A stretch of DNA of 64,000 bases from Comamonas sp. KCTC 72670 (GCA_014656495.1 BNCN01000007.1:1-64000); one strand, 5' to 3'; shown: positions 39,782 through 50,043, counted from the first letter of the stretch. Notes: generated by a model from the sequence alone, not told the origin. Numbers and translations: made by a program.

Positions 39782-40261
39782 TCAGGGCATCCAGGCGGCG
39801 AGCAGCGCCGTGGGCCGTGCACCAAACGCCTCGGCCAGCAGCTCGCGTGCATCGCCGCCGGTGTGCTTCAGCGTGACGCGCAGGTAGTCGCGGGGCGCGG
39901 CCTGCGGAATCTTGTCCAGCCACTCGACAAGCATGGCGCTCTCGGTGCCTTCCAGGTCCAGGAAGCCCGTCGCGTACAGGTCGTCGTAGTCCGTCAGGCG
40001 GTACAGGTCCGCGTGGTACAGCGGGATGCGCCCAGCGTACGGATAGACGATGGCGAACGTGGGGCTCGCCACCTCCGAGCGAGGCACCTTCGCGCCCTCC
40101 GCCACGCCGCGCACCAGGTGCGTCTTGCCCGCGCCCAGGTCGCCAATCAGCCCCACGAAGTCACCGGGCTCCAGCAGCTCGCCCAGCCGGACACCCAACT
40201 GGTGGGTCGCGTCGGGGGACTCCAGCCGCACCGTCCGCACCGCTGACGTCTCCGCGCTCAT
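39782..40261 (-). CDS. tsaE: TsaE, tRNA threonylcarbamoyladenosine ATPase
   Basis: A 159-residue ATPase needed with TsaB/TsaD to make t6A37 on ANN-decoding tRNAs. Walker A is GDLGAGKTH near residue 42, followed by the family SPTFAIVYPY and YHADLYRL blocks. Start 40261 overlaps the nnr stop as ATGA (40258-40261). It is the last gene of the leftward run glmM-pdxJ-acpS-nnr-tsaE. The extra N-terminal codons upstream have no similarity. Confidence 0.93.
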   Translation of the reverse strand: MSAETSAVRTVRLESPDATHQLGVRLGELLEPGDFVGLIGDLGAGKTHLVRGVAEGAKVPRSEVASPTFAIVYPYAGRIPLYHADLYRLTDYDDLYATGFLDLEGTESAMLVEWLDKIPQAAPRDYLRVTLKHTGGDARELLAEAFGARPTALLAAWMP

Positions 40262-41793
40262 CGGTCCCACCGCAGCCACACTTCACACAGCCCTTGTTCC
40301 ACGATGTCTCCCGCGACCAGCCCGAGCTGCCCGCGCTTCGCCGCCGCCAGATTCCCGGCGAGTCCATGTGCGTACACCGCCGTCCAGATGGCCGCGGGCA
40401 TCGGCAGCGACTGCGCCAGGAACGCTCCACAGACTCCCGAAAGCACGTCCCCCGAGCCCCCCGTGGCCATGCCCGGGTTGCCCGTGGTGTTGAGGTACAC
40501 GCGCCCGTCCGGGTCGCTCGTCAGCGTCCGGTCCCCCTTGAGGACCAGCGTCACCTTCAGCCCGGACGAGAACTGACGGGCCACCTCCAACCGGTGCGCC
40601 TGGACTTCCTTCGTGGACTTGCCCGTCAGCCGCGCCATCTCGCCCGGGTGCGGCGTCATCACCACGGGGCCCTTCGCCCGGCGCAGCACCGACAGGTCCG
40701 TGGCCACCGCGTTGAGCGCGTCCGCGTCCAGCACCGCCGGAAGCTCCACGCGCGACAGCAGCTCGCCAATCAACGCCCCCGTGTCGTCGCCCCGAGGAAT
40801 CCCCGGCCCGATGACGAGCGCGTCCTTGCCCTCCGCCGCCGCCACCAGCGCGTCCAAATCCCCAAGCCCGAGCGGGCCCGCGCCCTCCAGCGGAATGCCC
40901 ATGATCTCCGCCGAGTGCGCCTGGATGGTGTCCAGCGCATCCGAGCGCGCCGCCACCGTCACGAGCCCCGCGCCGGAGCGCAGCGCCGACTTGGCGACCA
41001 GGGCCGCGGCCCCCGTCTTCCCTCGGCTGCCCGCGACCACCAGCACGTGGCCAAACGTCCCCTTGTGCGAGTCCGCCTTGCGCACCGGCAACGTGCGCCG
41101 AGCGTCTGACTCCTCCACCACGAAGAGCTCGGGCCCGGAGACCTCGTTCGAGGACTCGCCTCCCATCCCGATGTCCACCCGGTGCACGTGCCCGCACAAC
41201 GTGGCCCCGGGCTCCAACACCTGCCCCGGCTTGAGGAAGCCGAACGCCACCGTGGCATCCGCCTCCACGCACGGAGAGAAGGGCTCGCCCGAGTCGCTCT
41301 GGAGGCCCGACGGCACGTCCGCCGCCACCACCTTCGCCCCCGCCGCCCGCCAGCCCCGGATGGCCGCCACGGCGTCCGCGAAGGCCCCCGCGGGCGCACG
41401 GCTCAACCCGGTGCCGAAGAGCGCGTCCACCACCACGTCGCCACGACCGGGAGCGTCCACGTCCGTCAGCGCCCGGGGCGTCACCCCGAAGCCCTTCAGC
41501 GCCTCCACGTTGCGCCGCGACTCCGGCGTCCGCTTCGCCGCGTCGCCCACCATCACCACCGACACCCGGGCGCCGCGCTCCTGGAGGAACCGCGCCGCCA
41601 CCAGCCCGTCCCCGCCGTTGTTGCCCGGTCCGCACACCACCACGAAGCGGCCCCCGGGGCTGCCCAGGCTCCGAGCCACGTCCGCGAGGCCGCGCCCCGC
41701 GTTCTCCATCAGCAGCGCGGAGGGCATGCCGTGGCGCGCTTCGGCGGCCTGCTCGGCCTGACGCATCTGGGCGGCGGTGAGGACTCGCAGCAT
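40258..41793 (-). CDS. nnr: Bifunctional NAD(P)H-hydrate epimerase/dehydratase
   Basis: A 511-residue metabolite-repair enzyme restoring damaged NAD(P)HX. The N-terminal YjeF domain (1-215) has GPGNNGGDGLVAARFL and the C-terminal ribokinase-like ADP-dependent dehydratase (230-511) has TPHPGEMARLTG and GNPGMATGGSGDVLSG. Both catalytic regions look intact. Start 41793 is four bases after the acpS stop, and the stop overlaps tsaE. Confidence 0.95.
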   Translation of the reverse strand: MLRVLTAAQMRQAEQAAEARHGMPSALLMENAGRGLADVARSLGSPGGRFVVVCGPGNNGGDGLVAARFLQERGARVSVVMVGDAAKRTPESRRNVEALKGFGVTPRALTDVDAPGRGDVVVDALFGTGLSRAPAGAFADAVAAIRGWRAAGAKVVAADVPSGLQSDSGEPFSPCVEADATVAFGFLKPGQVLEPGATLCGHVHRVDIGMGGESSNEVSGPELFVVEESDARRTLPVRKADSHKGTFGHVLVVAGSRGKTGAAALVAKSALRSGAGLVTVAARSDALDTIQAHSAEIMGIPLEGAGPLGLGDLDALVAAAEGKDALVIGPGIPRGDDTGALIGELLSRVELPAVLDADALNAVATDLSVLRRAKGPVVMTPHPGEMARLTGKSTKEVQAHRLEVARQFSSGLKVTLVLKGDRTLTSDPDGRVYLNTTGNPGMATGGSGDVLSGVCGAFLAQSLPMPAAIWTAVYAHGLAGNLAAAKRGQLGLVAGDIVEQGLCEVWLRWDR

Positions 41794-41797
41794 GGCT

Positions 41798-42178
41798 TCA
41801 ATCCCCTCGGTTCTGGAGCACCACCGTGGCGGCGGCGACGTCCGCATCGTGGGTCAGCGCGAGGAAGGCCTCCAGCCCTCGCGACTCCATGACCTCCCGA
41901 GCCACGCCGGACAGTGCGAAATAAGGCGCTCCCCCGTCCCGGCGGACCTCCATGTCCTTCCACCGGATGCCCTTCGGCGCGCCCAACGCCTTCACCAGCG
42001 CCTCCTTGGCCGCGAAGCGCGCGGCGTAGGCGCTGGCGGAGTCACTGCGCTGGCCGCACAGGGCCCGCTCCGCCTCCGTGTAGACGCGGTGGAGGAAGGG
42101 CTCCGCGCGAGGCCCGTCCAGGATGCGTTGGATGCGGGAGATGGAGCAGATGTCCAGGCCCAAGCCCCGGATTCCCAT
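41798..42178 (-). CDS. acpS: Holo-[acyl-carrier-protein] synthase
   Basis: A 126-residue phosphopantetheinyl transferase that converts apo- to holo-ACP for fatty-acid synthesis. The Mg-binding LGLDICSISRI is at the N-terminus and FAAKEALVKALG is in the middle; both are the family hallmarks. Length is standard. It lies six bases after pdxJ and four before nnr, clearly in one operon. Confidence 0.95.
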   Translation of the reverse strand: MGIRGLGLDICSISRIQRILDGPRAEPFLHRVYTEAERALCGQRSDSASAYAARFAAKEALVKALGAPKGIRWKDMEVRRDGGAPYFALSGVAREVMESRGLEAFLALTHDADVAAATVVLQNRGD

Positions 42179-42184
42179 GGCGCC

Positions 42185-42910
42185 CTACCCCGGGTTGCGC
42201 ATGAGGTCGAGCATCTCGCGGACGGCCCGCTCGAAGCCCACCAGCACCGCGCGCCCGACGATGGCGTGCCCGATGTTCAGCTCGTCGATTTCGCTGATGC
42301 GGGCGATGGGCTGCACGTTGTCGTAGTTGAGCCCGTGGCCCGCCGCGACGCCCATGCCCAGCTTGGTGCCCGCCTTGGCCGCGTCGACGATGCGCGCCAG
42401 CTCCCGGGCCCGCTCCTTCTCGTTGCGCGCCTCGCAGTAGCGGCCGGTGTGCAGCTCGATGCGGTCCGCGTTCACCTTGTGCGCCGCGCGCACCTGGTCC
42501 AGGTCCGGGTCGATGAACAGCGAGACGGCGATCTCCCCGTCCTTGAGGTTCTTGATGATCTTCGCGATGTGCTCGCGCTGGTTGGCGACCTCGAGGCCGC
42601 CCTCCGTGGTGAGCTCCTCGCGGCGCTCGGGCACCAGCGTCACCACGTCCGGCTTGTGCTCGTAGGCGATCTTCACCATCTCCGCGGTGGCGGCCATCTC
42701 CAGGTTCAGGAGCGACTGCACCGTCTCGCGGAGGATGCGCAGGTCCCGGTCCTGGATATGCCGCCGGTCCTCGCGCAGGTGGATGGTGATCTGCTGCGCG
42801 CCGGCGAGCTCCGCCAGCGCCGCGGCCGTCACCGGATCCGGATACGTGGTGCGCCGCGCCTGACGCAGCGTCGCCACATGGTCCACGTTGACACCCAGTC
42901 GCTGTCCCAT
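42185..42910 (-). CDS. pdxJ: Pyridoxine 5'-phosphate synthase
   Basis: A 241-residue TIM-barrel enzyme joining 1-deoxyxylulose 5-phosphate with aminoacetone phosphate in vitamin B6 synthesis. Signature blocks are [41 protein letters not shown] and HAIVGRAV. Start 42910 (MGQRL) has GAGGTG upstream and matches the family start. It is in the glmM-pdxJ-acpS-nnr-tsaE order often kept in bacteria. Confidence 0.96.
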   Translation of the reverse strand: MGQRLGVNVDHVATLRQARRTTYPDPVTAAALAELAGAQQITIHLREDRRHIQDRDLRILRETVQSLLNLEMAATAEMVKIAYEHKPDVVTLVPERREELTTEGGLEVANQREHIAKIIKNLKDGEIAVSLFIDPDLDQVRAAHKVNADRIELHTGRYCEARNEKERARELARIVDAAKAGTKLGMGVAAGHGLNYDNVQPIARISEIDELNIGHAIVGRAVLVGFERAVREMLDLMRNPG

Positions 42911-43020
42911 CGACCGCACCTCGCTTGAGCGCGGCCGTGGGATTGTCGAGGGCCCCGGTGCGCGCCGGCCCTTCTTCACGCCGCCGGCGTCCGGAAGTCA
43001 ACCGCCGAGCGCAGCCAGCC

Positions 43021-44415
43021 TCAGCTGCTCAGGGCCTTGGACAGCGCGTCCGCGATTTCCTTCGCGTAGGCCTGGTTGCGGGCGGCGTCCTCGCCCTCGA
43101 TGAGGACGCGGGCCTTGGGCTCGGTGCCGGAGAAGCGCACCAGCACGCGGCCGGAGTTGCCCAGGCGCTGCTCCACGCTCTTGATGACCTTCATCACCGT
43201 GGGCAGCTCGCCCAGCTCCTTCTTCTGCTTCACGACGACGTTGAGCAGCGTCTGGGGCACGGGCTCGAAGATGGAGGCCAGCTCGCTCAGGGGCTTGCCG
43301 GCGCGGCACATCACCGCCAGCAGTTGGAGCGCGGCCAGGGTGCCGTCACCCGTGGTGGTGTGGTCCAGGAAGATGAGGTGGCCGCTCTGCTCGCCGCCGA
43401 GGTTGTAGCCGTTGCGGCGCATCTCATCGACGACGTAGCGGTCACCCACGCGCGTGCGAGCCACCTTCACGCCCCAGCGCGCCACCGCGCGCTCCAGGCC
43501 GATGTTGCTCATCACCGTGGAGACCAGCATCTTCTTCTTGAGCTGCTTGCGGGCCACCAGCTCGCCGGTGCAGATGGCCATGATGGCGTCGCCATCCACG
43601 ACCTTGCCCTTCTCGTCCACGACGATGAGGCGGTCGGCGTCACCGTCCAGGGCGATGCCCAGGTGCGCGCCGTGCTTCACCACCGCCTTGGCGAGGTTCT
43701 CCGGGTAGAGCGCGCCACACTTGTGGTTGATGTTCTTGCCGTCCGGCGACACGCCGAGCGCGATCACCTTGGCGCCCAGCTCCTCCAGCACCGCGGGCGC
43801 CGTCTTGTAGGCCGCGCCATTGGCGCAGTCGACGACGATGGTCATCCCCTCCAGCGTCAGCTCGCGAGGGAAGGTCGCCTTGAGGAACACGATGTAGCGG
43901 CCGCGCGCGTCCTCCATGCGGAAGGCGCGGCCAATCTTGGTGGCCGTGGGGCGGATGGAGTCGATGGAGCCGCTGGACACCAGCTCCTCGATCTTGCCTT
44001 CCGTCTCGTCCGGCAGCTTGAAGCCGTCGCGCCAGAAGAACTTGATGCCGTTGTCCTCGTAGGGGTTGTGCGACGCGGAGATGACCGCGCCCGCGTCCGC
44101 CCGCATGGAGGTGGTGATGTTGGAGATGCCCGGCGTCGGCAGCGGACCGACGAGCTCCACGTCCACGCCCATGGAGGTGAGGCCCGCGGCGAGCGCCTGC
44201 TCCAGCATGTAGCCGGACAGCCGCGTGTCCTTGCCCACGATGACGCGGTGACGGTGCGGACCGTTGCGGATGAGGAACGCGAGCGCTCGCCCGAGCTGCA
44301 TCGCGACCTCGGCAGTCATGGGATAGACGTTCGCCTTACCGCGAACACCATCCGTGCCGAACAGCTTCTGGGAAGCCTGCGCCTCCTTGGGAGGCATGTT
44401 CATCCTGTACGCCAT
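43021..44415 (-). CDS. glmM: Phosphoglucosamine mutase
   Basis: A 464-residue mutase making glucosamine-1-phosphate for cell-wall UDP-GlcNAc. The active phosphoserine loop is [12 protein letters not shown], the Mg loop is DGDADR, the sugar loop GEQSGH and the phosphate loop [15 protein letters not shown]. Start 44415 (MAYRMNMP) has GCGGAG eight bases upstream; the open frame continues upstream without similarity. folP ends 284 bases upstream on the same strand, an arrangement related to the ftsH-folP-glmM cluster of enterics, with ftsH displaced here. Confidence 0.95.
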   Translation of the reverse strand: MAYRMNMPPKEAQASQKLFGTDGVRGKANVYPMTAEVAMQLGRALAFLIRNGPHRHRVIVGKDTRLSGYMLEQALAAGLTSMGVDVELVGPLPTPGISNITTSMRADAGAVISASHNPYEDNGIKFFWRDGFKLPDETEGKIEELVSSGSIDSIRPTATKIGRAFRMEDARGRYIVFLKATFPRELTLEGMTIVVDCANGAAYKTAPAVLEELGAKVIALGVSPDGKNINHKCGALYPENLAKAVVKHGAHLGIALDGDADRLIVVDEKGKVVDGDAIMAICTGELVARKQLKKKMLVSTVMSNIGLERAVARWGVKVARTRVGDRYVVDEMRRNGYNLGGEQSGHLIFLDHTTTGDGTLAALQLLAVMCRAGKPLSELASIFEPVPQTLLNVVVKQKKELGELPTVMKVIKSVEQRLGNSGRVLVRFSGTEPKARVLIEGEDAARNQAYAKEIADALSKALSS

Positions 44416-44699
44416 GTGTGCCGCTCCGCCTTTCCCACGCCGGGCCTGCGCCGGCCTCTCGACGTCGGGGCTTATACCCCGCCCTCTACGCGGGACCGAA
44501 GTTAGGAACCCACTGCTCCCTGGGCAACCTCCCAGGCATGCAGGCCGTCGCAGACTAGAGGAGGTTGCGAAATCAGTACCAACCGATTCGCCCGCGTCCA
44601 TACACGGCGGCTCGGGGAGCGGCCAGAGGGAAGATGGCGGCGGAGGCACGAAGGCGGCCCCCGCCGGGCCACAACTTGAGGGCTGAAAGCCACACCTTG

Positions 44700-45932
44700 T
44701 TACCGGGTATAGAGTTCGCCGCCGTCCTCGCCGCGCCGGATGGCGTCCGCGACCGCGAGCGCGTCCCGGGCCTCGCTCACGTCATGGACCCGGACCACGT
44801 CCGCGCCGCCCATCGCGGCCATGGCCGCCACGGAGCCCAGGGTCGCCGCGAGCCGCTCGGAGGCGGGCTTTCCGCCCACCAGCCGGCCGAGGAAGCCCTT
44901 TCTGCTGGTTCCGACGAGAAGCGGCAGCCCCAGGACGCGCAGCTCCTCGAGGCGGCGCAGCAGGAAGAGGTTGTGCTCGAAGGTCTTTCCGAAGCCGATG
45001 CCGGGGTCCAGGAGGATGCGTCCCCGGGGGACACCGGCGGACTCGGCCCGAGCGACGGCGGCCTCCAGGAACGCCAGCACGTCTTCGACGAGGTCGTCGT
45101 AACGCGGCGCCTGCTGCATGGTCGCGGGCGTGCCCTGGATGTGCATCAGGCAACAGGTGGCGCCGGCCTCCGCGACCACGCGCGCCAGCTCGGCGTCGGC
45201 GCTGAAGCCCGTCACGTCATTGATGAGGTGCGCGCCGGCGCGGAGCGCCTCACGGGCCACCGCGGCCTTGGTGGTGTCCACCGAGAGCGGCACGGAGGTC
45301 CGCGCCCGCAGGCCCTCGATGACGGGCACGACGCGGGCGAGCTCCTGCTCGACGCTCACGGGCAGCGAGCCAGGCCGGGTGGACTCCCCGCCCACGTCGA
45401 GCAGGTCGGCCCCTGCTTCCGCCAGGGCGAGCCCGTGGGCGATGGCTGCCTCCGTGGAGGCGAACCGCCCCCCGTCCGAGAAGCTGTCCGGCGTCACGTT
45501 CACCACGCCCATGACATAGGTGCGGGCGCCCCAGTCGAAGCGCCGGTCGCCCAGGGTCAGCGCCGGATAGGGGACGCCCGCGGCCAGCGCGGCCGCCACC
45601 GCCGAAGCCAGCGCCGACAGCCCTAGGCCCGCCGCGCGAGCCGCCGCGACGAGGTGTTGGAACTGCTCGGCGCGCCCGGACAGCAGGCCGGTGCCGGGCC
45701 GGGTCCGGGCGTCTCCAGCGAGCCACGCGGGCAGCGCCTCCGAAACGTCGTGTGTGGCCCGCGACGACTGGAGGAAGGCGACTTCCTGCGGGCCCAGCCC
45801 TGTGACGAGCAGCCGGAGGTGCGGCTCGGACTCCCGCAGCCGCGCCTGCGCCGCGGCGGCCAGCCCCATCCGACGGTAGGCGAGCACCAGGTCCTCCGGG
45901 TGCTCAGCGGTGACGGGGCGGGCGCGAATCAT
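44700..45932 (-). CDS. folP: Dihydropteroate synthase with N-terminal extension
   Basis: A 410-residue enzyme joining p-aminobenzoate and pterin pyrophosphate in folate synthesis, the sulfonamide target. Its catalytic barrel starts near residue 140 ([15 protein letters not shown]) and has [20 protein letters not shown] and DPGIGFGKT. The ~140-residue N-terminus ([10 protein letters not shown]...[17 protein letters not shown]...) is an extension seen in a subset of DHPS proteins and absent from the ~280-residue enteric enzyme. Start 45932 has GGAG eight bases upstream. Confidence 0.93.
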   Translation of the reverse strand: MIRARPVTAEHPEDLVLAYRRMGLAAAAQARLRESEPHLRLLVTGLGPQEVAFLQSSRATHDVSEALPAWLAGDARTRPGTGLLSGRAEQFQHLVAAARAAGLGLSALASAVAAALAAGVPYPALTLGDRRFDWGARTYVMGVVNVTPDSFSDGGRFASTEAAIAHGLALAEAGADLLDVGGESTRPGSLPVSVEQELARVVPVIEGLRARTSVPLSVDTTKAAVAREALRAGAHLINDVTGFSADAELARVVAEAGATCCLMHIQGTPATMQQAPRYDDLVEDVLAFLEAAVARAESAGVPRGRILLDPGIGFGKTFEHNLFLLRRLEELRVLGLPLLVGTSRKGFLGRLVGGKPASERLAATLGSVAAMAAMGGADVVRVHDVSEARDALAVADAIRRGEDGGELYTR

Positions 45933-46144
45933 GGAGGGCTCCGGAGAGGAAGATGCGCACCGCCGCCAGGACGGGACGCACCTCCCTACCCTACCTCCAT
46001 CGTGAGAGCTTGGGCGCTCAGCACCGCTGCCCCACCGTGCTGCCGCATTGGCGCAGCGTGAGGGCTCAAGCGGACAGAGCCGCCGCCCGTAGAGGCACCG
46101 TGAGGGCTCGGGGTTCCATGACCGCCAGCGGCGGCCACGCAGGC

Positions 46145-46549
46145 TCACGCCTCCAGCGGCTCCGTGGCGATCTCCACCGTGGCCGTCGTCATCAGCTTGT
46201 GGATGGGGCACTGCGCGACGGCGGTGTACAGCCGCTGCGTGTCCTCGGGCGACAGCGCCCCGTGGAACGCCAGCTTCACCTTCAGCGCGTACGTCCCCTG
46301 CCGCTCCCGCGAGTCATCGCGCTCCACCTGGGTCTCCACGCGCTCCAGCGCGAGCCCATGGCGCTTCGCGTACCACGTGGCCGTCAGCGCCTTGCAGGCC
46401 GCCAGCGCGGCGTCGAAGTAGTCATGCGGGCCGGGCGCGGAGTCCTGCCCACCGAGCGCCGGGGCCACGTCCGCGTGCAACGTATGAGCGCCCGTCGAAA
46501 GGACCTGGCGGAACACTCCGGGCTTCTCGGTCTGGCTGTGAATCGTCAT
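46145..46549 (-). CDS. OsmC-family peroxiredoxin-like protein
   Basis: A 134-residue OsmC-type thiol peroxidase, detoxifying organic hydroperoxides or acting in osmotic stress. The two family cysteines are present: LAACKALTATWYAKRHG and VAQCPIHKLMTTAT. The start is ATG 46549 (MTIHS); a TTG four codons upstream is also open. It is followed on the same strand side by yceI, both leftward and probably under common control. Confidence 0.85.
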   Translation of the reverse strand: MTIHSQTEKPGVFRQVLSTGAHTLHADVAPALGGQDSAPGPHDYFDAALAACKALTATWYAKRHGLALERVETQVERDDSRERQGTYALKVKLAFHGALSPEDTQRLYTAVAQCPIHKLMTTATVEIATEPLEA

Positions 46550-46632
46550 GGCGATTTCCAAGGATGAGCGTGGGGGCGAAGCGGGACCGGAGGCCCGGTG
46601 CGGGCGCCTCCGGAGGGGTCCTCGGGGACAGC

Positions 46633-47181
46633 TCAGGCGGCCTGCTCGCCCTGCGCCTTCACGGCCTGGACCTCGATGGCGATCTCAATCTTCTCGCCCA
46701 CCAGCACGCCGCCCGCCTCCAGCGCCTGGTTCCACGTCAGGCCGAAGTCACGGCGGTCCACCGACGTCTTGGCCTCGAACGCGGCCCGGGCATTGCCCCA
46801 GGGGTCCTTGCCCACGCCGAGCTGCTCCGCCTCCAGCACCACCTCGCGGGTGATGTCGCGGATGGTCAGGTTGCCCGTCACCTTCAGCCCGTTGCCGGAC
46901 GTCTTTTCCACCTTCGTGCTCTGGAAGGTGATGCTCGGGAACTTCTCCACGTCGAAGAAGTCCGGCGAGCGCAGGTGGGTGTCGCGCTGCTCGACACCCG
47001 TGTCGATGCTGCCCGTCTCGATGGTGACGGCGACGGACGAGGCGGAGACGTTCTGCTCGTCCAGCGACACCGCGCCGCTGAACTTGCGGAAGCTGCCGCG
47101 CACCTTCGAGATGACCATGTGGCGGACGGAGAAGTGGACGCCGGAGTGGGTGGTATCGAGGTTCCAGGTCGTGGTGGCCAT
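46633..47181 (-). CDS. YceI-family protein
   Basis: A 182-residue lipocalin-like protein of the YceI family, which binds polyisoprenoids. Family blocks are WNLDTTHSGVHFSVRHM, GSIDTGVEQRDTHLRSPDFFDVEKFP and FGLTWNQALEAGGVLVG. Unlike E. coli YceI it has no signal peptide, so is cytoplasmic. Start 47181 has AAGGAAGG upstream. It is divergent from a LysR regulator; an 18-bp dyad lies between them, a likely operator for both. Confidence 0.9.
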   Translation of the reverse strand: MATTTWNLDTTHSGVHFSVRHMVISKVRGSFRKFSGAVSLDEQNVSASSVAVTIETGSIDTGVEQRDTHLRSPDFFDVEKFPSITFQSTKVEKTSGNGLKVTGNLTIRDITREVVLEAEQLGVGKDPWGNARAAFEAKTSVDRRDFGLTWNQALEAGGVLVGEKIEIAIEVQAVKAQGEQAA

Positions 47182-47275
47182 GTCGTGCCTTCCTTTTTCG
47201 TGAAGCGATGTGTTCGACGAGGAGGAAGGTAGCGGCGGCCCCCGGCCTTGATTAGATGGGCCAAATTGGAAGAAC

Positions 47276-47293
47276 TGTTCCACCCACGGAACA
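47276..47293. promoter_or_regulatory. Dyad operator between yceI and lysR
   Basis: TGTTCC (47276-47281) and GGAACA (47288-47293) form a perfect inverted repeat with a six-base spacer, upstream of both yceI and the LysR gene. A near-identical site lies at 48207-48224 before the pirin genes, implying one regulator for yceI and the pirins. Confidence 0.65.
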
Positions 47294-47315
47294 AACGCCT
47301 CGGGAAGGAAGGGCG

Positions 47316-48197
47316 ATGGACCTCAACGAGCTGGTCATCTTCGCGCGCGTGGTGCAGGCCGGCAGCTTCACCGCGGCGGCCCAGGGGCTGCGGATGCCCA
47401 AGTCCACGGTGAGCCGGAAGGTGTCGGAGCTGGAGACGCGCGTGGGCGCGCAGCTGCTCCAACGCACCACGCGCAAGCTGCGCCTCACCGACGTCGGCCG
47501 GACGTACTACGAGCACTGCGCGCGCATCGTCGCGGAGGCCGAGCAGGCCGAGCTCGCGGTGACGCGGATGCAAGCGGCCCCTCACGGGCTGCTGCGCGTG
47601 ACGACGCCCCTGACGTTCAGCTTCATCGGGCCGCTGCTCGCCCGGTTCCTGGAGCAGTACCCCGAAGTCCAGCTCGAGCTGGTGTGCAGTGACCGGACCG
47701 TGGACCTGATGGCGGAGGGCTTCGACGTGGCGGTGCGCGCCGGCCGGCTCGCGGACTCCTCACTCATGGCCCGGCGGCTGGGCAGTGTGGAGCGCGTCGT
47801 CATCGCGTCGCCCGACTACCTCAAGGCCCGGGGGACTCCCAAGACGCCCAAGGACCTGGAGAAGCACGACTGCCTCCTCTTCGGAAACGGCCTGGAGAAC
47901 AACGTCTGGACGCTCTTCTCCGGCAACCGCTCCGTGGACATCAAGGTGCCCGCGCGGCTGGTCGTGAATGAACCCGACATGGTCTACGCGGTGGCGCGAG
48001 CGGGCGCCGGCATCGCCCTCTTGCCCAACCTCCACTTCTCCTCGGAGCTGACCTCCGGGCGCCTGCAGCGCATCCTGCCGGACTGGCACTCCTCGGAGAC
48101 GCCCGTGAACGCCGTCTACCCGAGCACGCGCCACCACTCCCCCAAGGTGATGGCCTTCGTGGAGTGCCTGCGAGAGCACTGGCCCAAGCTCGCGTGA
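47316..48197 (+). CDS. LysR-family transcription regulator
   Basis: A 293-residue LysR regulator. The N-terminal winged HTH spans 1-60 (FARVVQAGSFTAAAQGLRMPKSTVSRKVSELETRVG), followed by the substrate-binding domain (~90-290; LLRVTTPLTFSFIGPLLARFLEQYPEVQLEL). ATG 47316 has AAGGAAGGG upstream. It is divergent from yceI and upstream of two pirin genes. It probably controls both through the TGTTCC-N6-GGAACA dyads at 47276 and 48207. The inducer is unknown; an electrophile or redox signal is plausible from the neighbours. Confidence 0.9.
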   Translation: MDLNELVIFARVVQAGSFTAAAQGLRMPKSTVSRKVSELETRVGAQLLQRTTRKLRLTDVGRTYYEHCARIVAEAEQAELAVTRMQAAPHGLLRVTTPLTFSFIGPLLARFLEQYPEVQLELVCSDRTVDLMAEGFDVAVRAGRLADSSLMARRLGSVERVVIASPDYLKARGTPKTPKDLEKHDCLLFGNGLENNVWTLFSGNRSVDIKVPARLVVNEPDMVYAVARAGAGIALLPNLHFSSELTSGRLQRILPDWHSSETPVNAVYPSTRHHSPKVMAFVECLREHWPKLA

Positions 48198-48206
48198 CCG
48201 TCGGAC

Positions 48207-48224
48207 TGTTCCACTCATGGAACG
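48207..48224. promoter_or_regulatory. Second dyad operator before the pirin genes
   Basis: TGTTCC (48207-48212), a six-base spacer and GGAACG (48219-48224), matching five of six bases in the right arm of the first site at 47276. It lies 10 bases past the LysR stop and about 100 bases before pirin 1. Confidence 0.6.
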
Positions 48225-48325
48225 ATGCTTCCCATTGTCCACGCCTAGTACCGAAAGACCTCCGCGCACATCATGATTCTCGAAACAGCGGCCGCCATCC
48301 AGGCGCTGCCGCGGAAAGGACCATC

Positions 48326-49021
48326 ATGATTGCCATTCGCCCCTCGGAAGCGCGCGGCCACGCCAACCACGGCTGGCTCGACTCGCACCACACCTTCTCC
48401 TTCGCGAGCTACTACGACCCGGACTTCATGGGCTTCCGTGCCCTGCGCGTCATCAACGAGGACCGTGTCGCCCCCCACGAAGGCTTCGACACGCACCCGC
48501 ACCGGGACATGGAAATCATCACCTACCCGCTCAGCGGGGCCATTGCCCACCGCGACAGCACGGGCGGCGAGGGCCTGCTGCGCGCCGGTGAGGTGCAGCG
48601 GATGACGGCTGGGACGGGCGTGCTGCACAGCGAGATGAACGGCGCGAACGAGAACCTGCACTTCCTGCAGATCTGGATCATCCCCGACCGCCGGGGCCTG
48701 ACGCCCGGCTACGAGCAGAAGGCCTTCACGGAGGCCGAGCGCCAGGGCCGCTGGCGGGTGGTGGCCAGCCCGGACGCCCGTGACGGCAGCCTCACGGTGC
48801 ACCAGGATGTGGTGCTTCACGCGACGCTGCTGGGCACGGGCGAGCAGGCGGAATACACGCTGGCGCCGGGCCGCCACGCCTGGCTCCAGGTGGCGCGCGG
48901 CAAGGGCACCTTCAACGGCGTGGAGGTGAAGGCGGGTGACGGCGTCGCGGTGACGGAGGAGTCGAAGCTGGTGCTCTCCGCCACCGAGCCGATGGAAGCG
49001 CTGCTGTTCGACCTGGCCTGA
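48326..49021 (+). CDS. Pirin-family protein (quercetin dioxygenase-like)
   Basis: A 231-residue bicupin of the YhhW/pirin family. The metal ligands THPHRDMEIITY and later HSEMN are conserved. Some members have quercetin 2,3-dioxygenase activity; others act as redox-sensitive regulators. ATG 48326 has AAAGGA five bases upstream. It lies downstream of a LysR gene and an operator-like dyad, and is 31 bases before a second pirin gene, so is cotranscribed with it. Confidence 0.9.
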   Translation: MIAIRPSEARGHANHGWLDSHHTFSFASYYDPDFMGFRALRVINEDRVAPHEGFDTHPHRDMEIITYPLSGAIAHRDSTGGEGLLRAGEVQRMTAGTGVLHSEMNGANENLHFLQIWIIPDRRGLTPGYEQKAFTEAERQGRWRVVASPDARDGSLTVHQDVVLHATLLGTGEQAEYTLAPGRHAWLQVARGKGTFNGVEVKAGDGVAVTEESKLVLSATEPMEALLFDLA

Positions 49022-49052
49022 CCTGAATCGCTGAACGAAAGAGAGCAAGACG

Positions 49053-49979
49053 ATGAGCCGGGATGACATGAACGCGGAGCAGCTGCCCCCTTCGATGGAG
49101 ACACTCATCGTCGCGCCCTCGCGAGACTTGGGCGACGGGTTCGAGGTGCGGCGTGCGCTGCCCTCGGCCCGCCGCCGGATGGTGGGGCCCTTCATCTTCC
49201 TCGACCAGATGGGCCCCGCCGGCTTCGCGCCCGGCATCGGGCTGGATGTGCGGCCGCATCCGCACATCGGCCTGGCCACCGTCACCTACCTCTTCGACGG
49301 GGAGATCATGCACCGGGACAGCCTGGGCACCGTGCAGCCCATCCGTCCCGGCGCGGTGAACTGGATGACGGCGGGCAACGGCATCGTCCACTCGGAGCGC
49401 ACCGGCCCCGACCACCGCGCCGCGGGCAGCAAGCTCTTCGGCATGCAAGCGTGGGTGGCGCTCCCCAAGCACCATGAGGAGACCGCGCCGGCCTTCGTCC
49501 ACCACCCCGAGGACACCATGCCCTTCCACGAGGGCGAAGGTGTCCGGCTGCGCGTCATCACGGGCGGCATGCACGGGCAGCGCTCGCCGGTGCAGACGCT
49601 GTCGGACATGTTCTACGCGGACGTGGCCATGGACGCCGGCGCGCGCTTCGTGATTCCCGCCGAGCACGAGGAGCGGGCGGCGTACCTCGTCGAGGGCGCG
49701 GTGGAGGTGGACGGCGTCGCATTCCAGCCGGGGGAGCTGCTCGTCTTCCGTCCGGGCCAGGCCGTCACCCTGCGCGCCACCGCGGGCGCGCGGCTCTTGG
49801 CGCTCGGCGGCGAGCCCATGGACGGGCCGCGGTACATGTTCTGGAACTTCGTCTCCAGCTCGAAGGAGCGGCTGGAGCAGGCCAAGGCGGACTGGCAGGC
49901 CCAGCGCTTCGCCCGCGTCCCGGAGGAGACGGAGTTCATCCCCCTGCCCGAGGCGCCCCTCCCCGTCCGCTACCCCTGA
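49053..49979 (+). CDS. Second pirin-family protein
   Basis: A 308-residue bicupin pirin. Family blocks are [38 protein letters not shown] and NGIVHSERT, with HPH and HSE metal ligands. The longer C-terminus carries a second cupin domain. It is cotranscribed with the first pirin and ends at a strong bidirectional terminator (50005-50043). Confidence 0.92.
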   Translation: MSRDDMNAEQLPPSMETLIVAPSRDLGDGFEVRRALPSARRRMVGPFIFLDQMGPAGFAPGIGLDVRPHPHIGLATVTYLFDGEIMHRDSLGTVQPIRPGAVNWMTAGNGIVHSERTGPDHRAAGSKLFGMQAWVALPKHHEETAPAFVHHPEDTMPFHEGEGVRLRVITGGMHGQRSPVQTLSDMFYADVAMDAGARFVIPAEHEERAAYLVEGAVEVDGVAFQPGELLVFRPGQAVTLRATAGARLLALGGEPMDGPRYMFWNFVSSSKERLEQAKADWQAQRFARVPEETEFIPLPEAPLPVRYP

Positions 49980-50004
49980 GCAAAACGCCCAGGCCCCGCA
50001 CAGC

Positions 50005-50043
50005 AGAAGGCCCTTCCCAGCAGCCGCCTGGGAAGGGCCTTCT
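50005..50043. terminator. Strong bidirectional terminator
   Basis: A perfect 16-bp stem, AGAAGGCCCTTCCCAG (50005-50020) with CTGGGAAGGGCCTTCT (50028-50043), loop of seven bases, between the convergent pirin and ftsH genes. Confidence 0.9.

Noticed and set aside
46002-46109. Repeated GTGAG(G/A)GCT motif between folP and osmC
   Set aside because: Three short, unevenly spaced copies; could be chance in GC-rich DNA.
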